Of a stretch of 25,405 nucleotides of DNA, positions 6,440 to 12,730 are shown piece by piece. The stretch's first letter is position 1, and each line of letters starts with the position of its first letter. The notes beneath the pieces were generated by a model. That model had not been told where the DNA came from. It saw nothing but the letters and a program-made list of their open reading frames with translations, and did no database searches. The stretch comes from Ktedonobacteraceae bacterium (GTDB lineage: Bacteria; Chloroflexota; Ktedonobacteria; Ktedonobacterales; Ktedonobacteraceae), in assembly GCA_014896635.1 (NCBI GenBank), contig JADBKA010000048.1, forward strand, positions 1-25,405, given 5' to 3'. The position numbers and the translations under genes were made by a program.

Positions 6440-7684
6440 CTACCCATCAACAGGCGCAGGCTGCCTGTTGATGCGCGCAAGCAGCATATCAAAGAACTTC
6501 TTGCTGCCCGTTGCGACCAGCGAAGGATTGCGGGCAAGAATACCAAGTAATAATCCGGCGCTAAAATCGCCGCGCAGCACCTGAGCCACCTGGGCCGGCG
6601 TGAGACGCTGCAACAGGTCAAGCAGCCCGTCCCACTGTGCATCAGTATATGTGACGATACGCTTATTGATCAGGTGAGAGATCTCGATATCACGGCCAAA
6701 GCGTGCGCGCCACTGCCTATCAAAACGCGCAAGAAAAGCGGCGGAAGGATCGCCAGCCTCAATCGCTTCGGCAGCCACCGTACCGGCCATCTGCCCCGCA
6801 TAAATGGCGAAGCGAATCCCCTCGCCAACCAGCGATGAGCCATGTCCACCGGCATCACCAGCCAGTAACAGGCCATCGCGCGAGAAGCGCGCTACAGGCC
6901 CTTCAGCAGGAAAGAGACCGGTATGATACTCGACGGGGCTGGCTCCTTTGAATTTCTCCGTCAGTTGCGGAATAGTGCGGAGCAGGGCATCCAGATAGAC
7001 GCGGGCATCTTCATCGCAATCAGGGCGAATAACCCCGACGCCCAGGCGCACACGCCCATTGCCGCGTGGGAAAACCCAGGCGTAGCCACACGGCGCAAAC
7101 GCACGTCCCATGATTAGATAGACTTCATCCTGCGGATAAGCAGGAGCGTACATGTCGTATTCGGCTCCATAGCCGTAACGACGAAAAGCCTTCCCCATAG
7201 CGGCCCGTACGTCGATATGGCGTGCCACGCCACTGGCGTCGATGGTGACAGCCGCCCGTACATGCTGGCGCTCGCCGACATGATTTTTCACCGTCACGCC
7301 CACCAGCCGTCCATCTTCTACCAGCGCCTGCTCGACGGTATGGCGCACTCGCAGCGCCGCACCTGCTGCCACGGCCCGGCCCGCCAGGTGTTGATAAAGT
7401 CCGCGCACATCCACTACGCAGGCAACGGCTGAATCATAGTGGACGTGAACCTCTCGCCGGGGTGAGAGGAAAATAGCATGATGAATAGGATGGTACAGAT
7501 GCTCAGGCACAGCGAGCGTCCGCATATCGCTGATCCAGCTTCCACCGCTAGTATGCACAGGATAGCCAATCTCACTGTGGCGCTCCAGCAGCAGAGTACG
7601 CGCCCCCCGCTGCGCGGCAGCTTCGGCAGCCGCCAGGCCCGCCGGTCCACCGCCCGCAATCACTATATCATAAATATCCGGCAT
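6440..7684 (-). CDS. Geranylgeranyl reductase-family FAD-dependent oxidoreductase
   Basis: This 414-residue flavoprotein is predicted to reduce isoprenoid double bonds or a related hydrophobic substrate. It begins with the Rossmann FAD motif DIVIAGGGPAGLAAAEAAAQ at residues 5-24. It carries the GGR hallmark YAWVFPRGNGRVRLGVGV near the middle, and the second FAD motif LLLAGDAGGHGSSLVGEGI in the C-terminal half. These match the GGR/ChlP/digeranylgeranylglycerophospholipid reductase family. In a bacterium with menaquinone or carotenoids the substrate could be a polyprenyl chain, but this is inference. An upstream ATG at 7783 exists, but it would add 33 residues and would lie over the divergent promoter at 7777-7805; ATG 7684 starts directly before the FAD fold, with GAAGGG upstream, and is preferred. 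A strong inverted repeat lies in its last codons. Confidence 0.88.
   Translation of the reverse strand: MPDIYDIVIAGGGPAGLAAAEAAAQRGARTLLLERHSEIGYPVHTSGGSWISDMRTLAVPEHLYHPIHHAIFLSPRREVHVHYDSAVACVVDVRGLYQHLAGRAVAAGAALRVRHTVEQALVEDGRLVGVTVKNHVGERQHVRAAVTIDASGVARHIDVRAAMGKAFRRYGYGAEYDMYAPAYPQDEVYLIMGRAFAPCGYAWVFPRGNGRVRLGVGVIRPDCDEDARVYLDALLRTIPQLTEKFKGASPVEYHTGLFPAEGPVARFSRDGLLLAGDAGGHGSSLVGEGIRFAIYAGQMAGTVAAEAIEAGDPSAAFLARFDRQWRARFGRDIEISHLINKRIVTYTDAQWDGLLDLLQRLTPAQVAQVLRGDFSAGLLLGILARNPSLVATGSKKFFDMLLARINRQPAPVDG
6445..6473. repeat. Inverted repeat inside the 3' end of the GGR-family gene
   Basis: CATCAACAGGC (6445-6455) and its exact complement (6463-6473) form an 11-bp stem with a 7-base loop. 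It spans the last codons before the stop at 6440. There is no T-run on the minus strand, so it may protect or end the transcript, or be chance. Confidence 0.4.
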
Positions 7685-7776
7685 GCAATCCCTTCTTCCC
7701 AGAATTTGTGTACGCATTGTAGCGGTTCCCGCAATCTCTGTCAAATCAGCAAAAGCCGGGTGCTTTGACAAAATAG

Positions 7777-7805
7777 TTGACATGCCGCTCAGAAAATGCT
7801 ATAAT
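7777..7805 (+). promoter_or_regulatory. Perfect-consensus sigma70 promoter
   Basis: TTGACA (7777-7782), a 17-bp spacer and TATAAT (7800-7805) match the housekeeping consensus at all positions. Transcription would begin near 7812, giving a leader of about 106 bases before the HhH protein. A second TTGACA at 7765-7770 has no matched -10. Confidence 0.8.
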
Positions 7806-7839
7806 TTGAACAGGATTTCTATGTAGTTTGTACACTAAC

Positions 7840-7917
7840 ACACAGCTTGCTCCTTATTTCTCGAACCAATTTCAGAAAAAATGTTTTCTTTTTCCTCAGT
7901 AAAGGAAAGGCTGTGTT
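7840..7917 (+). promoter_or_regulatory. Leader RNA able to mask the ribosome-binding site
   Basis: ACACAGC (7840-7846) pairs exactly with GCTGTGT (7910-7916) next to the start codon. Directly inside, TCCTT (7851-7855) pairs with AAGGA (7902-7906), part of the AAAGGAAAGG ribosome site. The enclosed loop has its own short GAAAA/TTTTC hairpin and a T-run. This fits a translational control leader, but no known riboswitch class is recognised. Confidence 0.4.
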
Positions 7918-8541
7918 ATGAGCATCTTACAACTGACACAAACAGTACAGGTTCTGTCCTCTCTGCCGAGCCGTGGCAGCCGGAAACGCCCCGTACAGCA
8001 GGCGCTGCCGGGCATGGAGTCTGAACAGGAGGCACCTCGCAAAATCTCCAACCGCCAGATCGCTGAAGTGCTCGCCGGTATCGCCGATATGATCGAGGCC
8101 CAGAACGGCAATCCCTACCGCATCCAGGCTTACCGCCATGCTGCACGCGGCATCCTCGACCTGCCGGAACCGGCTGCCGATATCATCGCACGTGGGGAGC
8201 CGCTCCCCGTGCCTGGCCTGGGCGAGCGCCTGCGCAGTCGCATTGCCGAACTCGTTCAGCTTGGCAGCATGACATTCCAGAGCGGTCTCTTCCTTCAGAC
8301 GTTGCCGACAGGCGTACGCGCGCTGATGGCAGTCGAGCATATCGGCCCGTACACGGCGCTGCGTCTTTACGACGAACTGGGCATCGACTCGCCTGACAAG
8401 TTGTGGTGGGCTGCACACCAGCAGCGTATCCGCCAGTTACCGGGCTTCGGCCCCCGCAGTGAGGCGCGCCTCAAGGCTGCGGCAGAGCAGTATCTCAAAG
8501 GCAAGCAGCCACCGGAACGGAATCTCGGCGGCGCGGCATAA
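7918..8541 (+). CDS. Stand-alone helix-hairpin-helix protein, PolX N-terminal type
   Basis: This 207-residue protein resembles the DNA-binding front of family X polymerases (HHH_8 plus HhH) and ends before any polymerase palm or PHP domain. From about residue 42 it reads ISNRQIAEVLAGIADMIEAQ followed by NPYRIQAYRHAARGI, the 8-kDa domain pattern. Helix-hairpin-helix segments follow as VPGLGERLRSRIAEL, HIGPYTALRLYDELGI and LPGFGPRSEARLKAAAEQ. The first 40 residues are basic and disordered in style. Binding to DNA without sequence preference, possibly at gaps or ends, is inferred from the motifs. The protein ends naturally in a Gly/Ala tail and has a terminator 8 bp beyond the stop, so it is not obviously a truncated polX. 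Ribosome site GGAAAGG lies 8 bases upstream. A perfect consensus promoter implies high expression. Confidence 0.8.
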   Translation: MSILQLTQTVQVLSSLPSRGSRKRPVQQALPGMESEQEAPRKISNRQIAEVLAGIADMIEAQNGNPYRIQAYRHAARGILDLPEPAADIIARGEPLPVPGLGERLRSRIAELVQLGSMTFQSGLFLQTLPTGVRALMAVEHIGPYTALRLYDELGIDSPDKLWWAAHQQRIRQLPGFGPRSEARLKAAAEQYLKGKQPPERNLGGAA

Positions 8542-8548
8542 CCATTTT

Positions 8549-8592
8549 ATCATCCGCTGGCAGAGAACCATGCCCAGGGGATGATCTTTTTT
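8549..8592 (+). terminator. Intrinsic terminator after the HhH protein
   Basis: A 12-bp stem with one mismatch (ATCATCCGCTGG at 8549-8560 and CCAGGGGATGAT at 8574-8585) is followed by CTTTTTT (8586-8592). It lies between convergent genes. Confidence 0.85.
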
Positions 8593-8636
8593 GGGATGCC
8601 GAGGCACTGCCCGGCACCTGGAAAGCCGGGACTGAC

Positions 8637-9485
8637 TCAGCCGTTCTCTTTCAATTGTTCAACCAGCGCAATAAAACGTTTTTCCAGTTCCCACGTACGC
8701 GGTCCCGGCCTGCCATCTCCGACCACCTGATCGTCGATCTGCACAACAGGCGTAATTTCTTTTGAGGAAGAGGTAATAAATGCTTCGTCCACCGCTGAAA
8801 GTTCTTCATACGGAATAGACCGCTCCTCAACCGCGAACCGTCCGTGAGCCAGATCCAGCACGACGCCGCGTGTGATGCCCGGTAGAATGCCACTGCGCGG
8901 TGTGACGAGCGTATCGCCTTTAAAGATAAAGAAATTGCTGCGCGTCCCTTCCAGTACATGGCCCTGCTCATCGACGAAAAGCGCATCAGCAGCATCCCGG
9001 CGCAGCGCCTCTTTGAGCGCGCGCACTGCGGCGATGTAGCTGGTTGTTTTAGCTTCCGGCGCTTCTCGCCGCAGGTGTGTGGTAATCACCCTGACGCCAC
9101 GCGCGAAGCGGTCTAGATCGCGCTCACCAAGCGGCGTTATCAACACGGCCAGCGTTGGTCTGCCAGTGGGGATAATACCATCTTCGCTTTCACCGCCGGT
9201 AATGAGGATGCGCAGAGTGGCATGCTTGTAGGGGTTGCGCTCGATTACCGCGCGCACGATTCCGGCAATCTCTACGCGCGTATAAGGGATCGCCAGTTCT
9301 ATCAGTTCGGCGGAACGATAGAGGCGGTCCAGGTGCTCTTCCAGGTGGAAAGGACGGCGATCATAGGTCCGTAGCGATTCAAAAACGCTGTAGCCTCTGA
9401 GCACCGCCACATCGTTGAGCGAGATCACAGCCTGATTGGGATGCACCCAGCGGCCATTCACATACCAGAACGCACTGGTATCCAT
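8637..9485 (-). CDS. Class IV PLP-dependent aminotransferase (branched-chain/D-amino acid type)
   Basis: This 282-residue fold-type IV aminotransferase belongs to the group with IlvE, D-alanine aminotransferase and 4-amino-4-deoxychorismate lyase. Early motifs are AVISLNDVAVLRGYSVFESL and the arginine-rich LEEHLDRLYRSAELI. The Schiff-base lysine is expected in EAKTTSYIAAVRALKEA, followed by the phosphate-binding LEGTRSNFFIF, GILPGITRGVVL and ITSSSKEITPVVQID. The exact amino donor cannot be read from sequence; the TTSYI and SSSKEITPV variants do not settle BCAT against DAAT. Start: a GTG at 9497 overlaps the AAGGAG itself, so the ATG at 9485, 11 bases after AAGGAG, is preferred. It is transcribed alone, convergent with the HhH gene and divergent from the DUF4342 gene. 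Confidence 0.9.
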   Translation of the reverse strand: MDTSAFWYVNGRWVHPNQAVISLNDVAVLRGYSVFESLRTYDRRPFHLEEHLDRLYRSAELIELAIPYTRVEIAGIVRAVIERNPYKHATLRILITGGESEDGIIPTGRPTLAVLITPLGERDLDRFARGVRVITTHLRREAPEAKTTSYIAAVRALKEALRRDAADALFVDEQGHVLEGTRSNFFIFKGDTLVTPRSGILPGITRGVVLDLAHGRFAVEERSIPYEELSAVDEAFITSSSKEITPVVQIDDQVVGDGRPGPRTWELEKRFIALVEQLKENG

Positions 9486-9801
9486 TGCATAAAACACTCC
9501 TTTTTTCCTTTTTCCTTCACATCATAGCAGATTTCAGCAACAACGGTCGAGCGAGAGCCAGCAGAAAGTCGAGGATTGCCGGAACAGCCGCATTTCTTCA
9601 ACCTGCCGCCTGTCGCTCCGTATATAAAAGTGTAGCGGTGATAACCACTACATCAGAGGCGCAAGACAATGCATCTGGCAAGTGGCGGCTGGTAAGAGGA
9701 GAGACCTTTCGCGGGAAAAAGCAGTCAGGCCAGAGCAGCAGTGCGCCCGGTCCCTTGAGCGAGTTGTCCTATCTGAAGCATAGCGAGGAGAAGTTTATAT
9801 C
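9486..9801. other. Intergenic region between the aminotransferase and the DUF4342 gene
   Basis: This 316-bp divergent spacer holds the aminotransferase ribosome site, a TATATA at 9621-9626 and an inverted repeat at 9631-9652 (arms TGTAGCGGT and ACCACTACA with one mismatch around GATA). It also holds the ribosome site GAGGAG just before 9802. An open frame of 106 codons crosses it without recognisable protein features, so I do not call a gene. Confidence 0.6.
9631..9652. promoter_or_regulatory. Inverted repeat next to a TATATA element
   Basis: Nine-base arms TGTAGCGGT / ACCACTACA with one mismatch flank a GATA centre, five bases after TATATA. Placement fits an operator for the plus-strand DUF4342 gene, though the leader of about 150 bases would be long. 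Confidence 0.35.
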
Positions 9802-10113
9802 ATGACACAGACAGACCCCAATGCCAACATTGAGCAGAAGAGCGTTTATGAAGAACTACAGGTCGCCGGTGAGCAGCTTTTAACAAAGGCAAAAGAGCTG
9901 ATCCGTGAAGGAAATGTCCGTCGTCTGATCGTCAAGCAAGACGATCATATCATTCTGGAAGTCCCGCTGACCATCGGCGTCGTGGGCATTCTGGCTGCTC
10001 CGCAGCTCGCGGCCCTCGGCGCTCTCGCCGCGCTGATCACACAGTGTACTATTCAGGTGATACGCACAGAGCAGCCGGGCGAAACTCCCAGGGAGCCAGG
10101 CCAGCCCGAATAA
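9802..10113 (+). CDS. DUF4342 domain-containing protein
   Basis: This 103-residue protein matches the DUF4342 pattern. It has a helical N-terminal segment (VYEELQVAGEQLLTKAKELI), then the characteristic EGNVRRLIVKQDDHIILEVPLTIGVV split over residues 34-60. A hydrophobic Ala/Leu-rich stretch (residues 54-80) and CTIQVIRTE follow. The hydrophobic stretch could be a membrane hairpin or a buried core. A short proline-rich tail closes the protein. The function of this domain is not known. The ribosome site GAGGAGAAG lies about 8 bases before the ATG. It is the first gene of a plus-strand run that continues with DinB and TVP38 genes but is separated from them by a hairpin. Confidence 0.8.
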   Translation: MTQTDPNANIEQKSVYEELQVAGEQLLTKAKELIREGNVRRLIVKQDDHIILEVPLTIGVVGILAAPQLAALGALAALITQCTIQVIRTEQPGETPREPGQPE

Positions 10114-10165
10114 CTCGATCCAATCTGGCTGGCAGAACCAGAAGCAAAGTCAGCCGATTCAGGCC

Positions 10166-10195
10166 GGAAAGGCGAGGGCGAATCCTCGCCTTTCC
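10166..10195 (+). terminator. Perfect 12-bp hairpin after the DUF4342 gene
   Basis: GGAAAGGCGAGG (10166-10177) and its exact complement (10184-10195) enclose a 6-base loop. The tail CATTTCCTC is only weakly T-rich. It probably reduces read-through into the DinB gene. Confidence 0.6.
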
Positions 10196-10254
10196 CATTT
10201 CCTCACCATAACACAGCACTATACCACCAGGACGAGAAAGGAGCCATTTCAATC

Positions 10255-10728
10255 ATGCCAGCAGCAACGCCTGAGCAGATTCGTGAGTACGAAGCAGGTG
10301 CTGATCACATTAAAGCAGCCATTGATGGATTGAGCGAGAGGCGACTCCTCTTCACGCCAGTTGAAGGAGAGTGGAGCATCCACGAAGTCGTTCTCCACCT
10401 GGCCGATGGCGAAATCGTCTGGTCCGAACGAGTACGCAAGGCCCTTGCTGAGCCAGGATCAGCTCTCGCTGCATATAACGAAGAAACATGGGCGAAAAAT
10501 CTTGCCTATCAGCAGCAGGACCGAACGCTGGCACTGAATCTCTTTGCCGCTCTGCGCGCATCGAATGCGGCGTTGTTCCGTTCGCTCTCAGAGGAAGAGT
10601 GGGACCGCACAGGACTGCATGAGGAGCGAGGAGTTATCACCGTCTATACCATGTTTCAGTTAATTCTTGATCATGTCAGAATACACCTGCAACAGATAGA
10701 AGAGTTGAAGCGTAATGCAGTGGAATAG
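10255..10728 (+). CDS. DinB/YfiT-like metal-dependent hydrolase family protein
   Basis: This 157-residue four-helix-bundle protein is of the DinB_2 type. The motif WSIHEVVLHLADGE places His48 in helix 2, and DHVRIHLQQIEEL gives His140 and His144. These three make the usual metal site. Members include bacillithiol and mycothiol transferases and many uncharacterised enzymes, so thiol transfer or hydrolysis is only a family-level expectation. AAAGGAG lies 11 bases before the ATG. Its last 14 bases overlap the start of the TVP38-family gene, so the two are probably translated together, although no functional link is evident. Confidence 0.88.
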   Translation: MPAATPEQIREYEAGADHIKAAIDGLSERRLLFTPVEGEWSIHEVVLHLADGEIVWSERVRKALAEPGSALAAYNEETWAKNLAYQQQDRTLALNLFAALRASNAALFRSLSEEEWDRTGLHEERGVITVYTMFQLILDHVRIHLQQIEELKRNAVE

Positions 10729-11473
10729 CTCTACGACAAAAAAGATAGGGGTGGGGGTCATTTTGCTCGCCTTGCTCGCCGGCGGAGGCGCGCTCCTGCT
10801 CATCCACCCAGACCTGAGTGCGCTCTGGCGGACATTTTCTTCGATGGAAGAGTTCCGCAAATTCGTGCAGGGAGCCGGCATCTGGGCGCCTCTCCTCTTT
10901 TTTCTACTGCAAACGCTCCAGATCATCGTCTCGCCGATTCCGGGCAATGTGACAACACTCGCCGGCGGCGCGATGTTCGGCTTTGTCCCCGGCTTCCTGC
11001 TAAGCGGCTCAAGCATGCTGCTTGGCTCACTGATCGCCTTCTTCCTGGGACGCATCTTCGGGCAGAAGCTGGTCATCAAACTGATCGGAGCAGCGACGTT
11101 TGAGAAATACAGCCGCTTCGTCTCAGGGAAGTATTCTCTCAGTCTACTGGTTTTCTTTCTTGTTCCTTTCTTCCCTGATGATGCACTTTGCTTGCTGGCT
11201 GGCATTTCATCACTGCCAACGCCGGTGTTTTTCCTCTTTCTCATTATTGGACGACTCCCCAGCGTTGTGCTCACTACGCTGATCGGCGCGGGTCTGCTGG
11301 AGTTCTCACTGGGGGAATGGATCTTGTTCGGGCTGCTCTCGCTGCTGGTCATTTTCTTCTTCTTGAAGTACGGTGATGTCTTTGAAAACTGGCTGTTGCA
11401 AAAGATGCCGCAAAAGCAGGCTGGAAGCCGGGAGAAGGTGGCAGGAGGAGTACAAAATCGTCACCAGCAGTAG
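10715..11473 (+). CDS. TVP38/TMEM64 (VTT/DedA-like) membrane protein
   Basis: This 252-residue polytopic inner-membrane protein carries the VTT (SNARE-associated, DedA-like) domain. Key features are an N-terminal signal-anchor-like helix (residues 11-30), the re-entrant QIIVSPIPGNVTTLAGGAMFG near residue 70 and GSLIAFFLGRIFGQKL. The conserved second half follows with FFLVPFFPDDALCLLAGIS and GRLPSVVLTTLIGAG. Proteins of this superfamily are linked to lipid flipping and to membrane stress; the bacterial TVP38 branch is poorly defined. The start overlaps the DinB gene by 14 bases. The C-terminal 30 residues are basic, polar and cytosolic. Confidence 0.92.
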   Translation: MQWNSSTTKKIGVGVILLALLAGGGALLLIHPDLSALWRTFSSMEEFRKFVQGAGIWAPLLFFLLQTLQIIVSPIPGNVTTLAGGAMFGFVPGFLLSGSSMLLGSLIAFFLGRIFGQKLVIKLIGAATFEKYSRFVSGKYSLSLLVFFLVPFFPDDALCLLAGISSLPTPVFFLFLIIGRLPSVVLTTLIGAGLLEFSLGEWILFGLLSLLVIFFFLKYGDVFENWLLQKMPQKQAGSREKVAGGVQNRHQQ

Positions 11474-11541
11474 TTGATAATAATACCGATAAACGTGTTT
11501 CTAAACCAAAGAAAATTCTAATAGAAAGGTACAATTGACAG

Positions 11542-12279
11542 ATGAACTCACGTTTTTACCAGGCGCCAGACCTGGATAGCGAGCGCATTGCGCGTGACCT
11601 GGAAGGTATTCTTGTGTCTCAGGGCTACCAGACACAGCATTTTGGCAACCGTGAGCGCATAATAGTCCAGGTGCGCCAGGGCAGCGACCTTGAGGGACTG
11701 CTCGGCATGCAGGCGGCGCTAACGCTGACTTTACAGAGCGTTCCCAACGGCATCATCGCCGTTGTAGGACAACAGCAATGGCTCGATAAAGCGGCGGTCG
11801 GCGCGATTGGCATGCTGGTCTTCTGGCCGTTGATTATTACCGCAGGAGCCGGCGCACTACGCCAGGCAACCATCGAGGGAGAACTGCTAAGCCTGCTCGA
11901 TACTGTTGTTTCAAAGCAGCGAGCCGATGTACATATCGGCCCGGTGCCACCGCAGATGCAAGGCTTCGTGCCGCCGCAGCCCGGTCCCCGGGGACCCTTT
12001 GCCCCCGGACGCGGACCACAGCCGCCATTTTCACCAGGATGGCCCGGCTGGCCGGGAGCGCAGCAGTGGCCGCCACAGGGCGCACCTGTCGCCGGAACCG
12101 GGAAGCAGTGCGCCAGTTGCGGCGAGATCAACGAGGCCGATGATCGCTTCTGCTCCCGCTGTGGCAAGCCACTGACACAGGAGCCTGAAGTAAAGCATTG
12201 CCGCGAGTGCCAGGCAGAACTCAAACCGAACGCGGCTTTCTGCTCCCGCTGCGGCACCCCGGTGGAAGAGGCATCCTGA
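11542..12279 (+). CDS. Proline-rich protein with tandem C-terminal zinc ribbons
   Basis: I do not recognise the N-terminal 110 residues, which look like a small alpha/beta domain (GYQTQHFGNRERIIVQVRQG) followed by a hydrophobic segment AVGAIGMLVFWPLIITAGAG that may span or touch the membrane. A Pro/Gly-rich linker (residues about 130-185) leads to two zinc ribbons. The first is CASCGEINEADDRFCSRCG; the second begins HCRECQAELKPNAAFCSRCG. Each has two CxxC knuckles, so two Zn ions are expected. Such modular proteins are frequent in Ktedonobacteria-like genomes; a protein-binding or regulatory role is inference. The ribosome site AAAGG lies 13 bases before the ATG. The stop is 13 bp from the reconstructed 3' end of the convergent topoisomerase A gene. 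Confidence 0.8.
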   Translation: MNSRFYQAPDLDSERIARDLEGILVSQGYQTQHFGNRERIIVQVRQGSDLEGLLGMQAALTLTLQSVPNGIIAVVGQQQWLDKAAVGAIGMLVFWPLIITAGAGALRQATIEGELLSLLDTVVSKQRADVHIGPVPPQMQGFVPPQPGPRGPFAPGRGPQPPFSPGWPGWPGAQQWPPQGAPVAGTGKQCASCGEINEADDRFCSRCGKPLTQEPEVKHCRECQAELKPNAAFCSRCGTPVEEAS

Positions 12280-12292
12280 GATCCGCAGCAGG

Positions 12293-12730
12293 TTATAGCC
12301 TGACGATACCTTTTACCCGCCCTTCCACCAGCGGGATGCCTCTGTGGCTACGGGGAAACGTTTTGATGTCAGCAGCTTTCATAGCAGTTACCTGCTCCCC
12401 ACGCGCATCTGACCAGGTGAGGAGCAGGGTATCATCATCTCCAACGAGCAGCGTGAGAAGCACGCCATCCTGCTCCTGCCGTTCGATGGTGACGATGCGG
12501 CAGTTGCTCGCCCTTTGTGTGGGATACTGCTCGACCGGCACTTTCTTCCCTCGGCCCAGTTCACTCACAACGAACAGATAGATCGGTTTATTATCACCGG
12601 CCACCTGCGCTGTCCAGATAAGCAGCACTGATAACAGTTGCATCCTTCCAGTGCGATGGTCCGCGATCGCCTTGCCCGTTACGCCCCTGAGCACGCAACT
12701 GCTCATCGCTGAACCGTAGCGCCTGGGCAT
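12293..12730 (-). pseudogene. Detached C-terminal piece of the topoisomerase A subunit
   Basis: From about 12600 down to the stop at 12293 this frame reads DNKPIYLFVVSELGRGKKVP, continues with VEQYP and IVTIERQEQDGVLLTLLV, and ends with GIPLVEGRVKGIVRL. These are beta-propeller blade patterns of GyrA/ParC C-terminal domains. It follows directly on the point where the upstream frame stops (12594), offset by one base. The part of this open frame above 12610 is only an overlap with the upstream frame and has no family features. Without this piece there would be 315 bp of unexplained DNA before the next gene, so it is the displaced tail of the A subunit. A separately translated protein is unlikely because no ribosome site is evident. 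Confidence 0.75.

Noticed and set aside
8608..8630. CCCGGC/GCCGGG hairpin as a terminator of the aminotransferase
   Set aside because: The 6-bp stem has no T-run on the minus strand; it may contribute but cannot be called.
9485..9805. Plus-strand ORF of 106 codons in the aminotransferase/DUF4342 gap
   Set aside because: It starts inside the antisense of the aminotransferase ribosome site, has basic low-complexity sequence, contains the inverted repeat at 9631 and overlaps the start of the DUF4342 gene.
10049..10252. Minus-strand ORF opposite the end of the DUF4342 gene and its hairpin
   Set aside because: It is made of antisense sequence and the hairpin and has no recognisable motif or ribosome site.
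12594..12605. Programmed +1 frameshift in the topoisomerase A gene
   Set aside because: The GGC-CGG-TGA context has no prfB-like slippery codon or internal Shine-Dalgarno. An indel is the simpler reading, especially with a second break in the partner gene.
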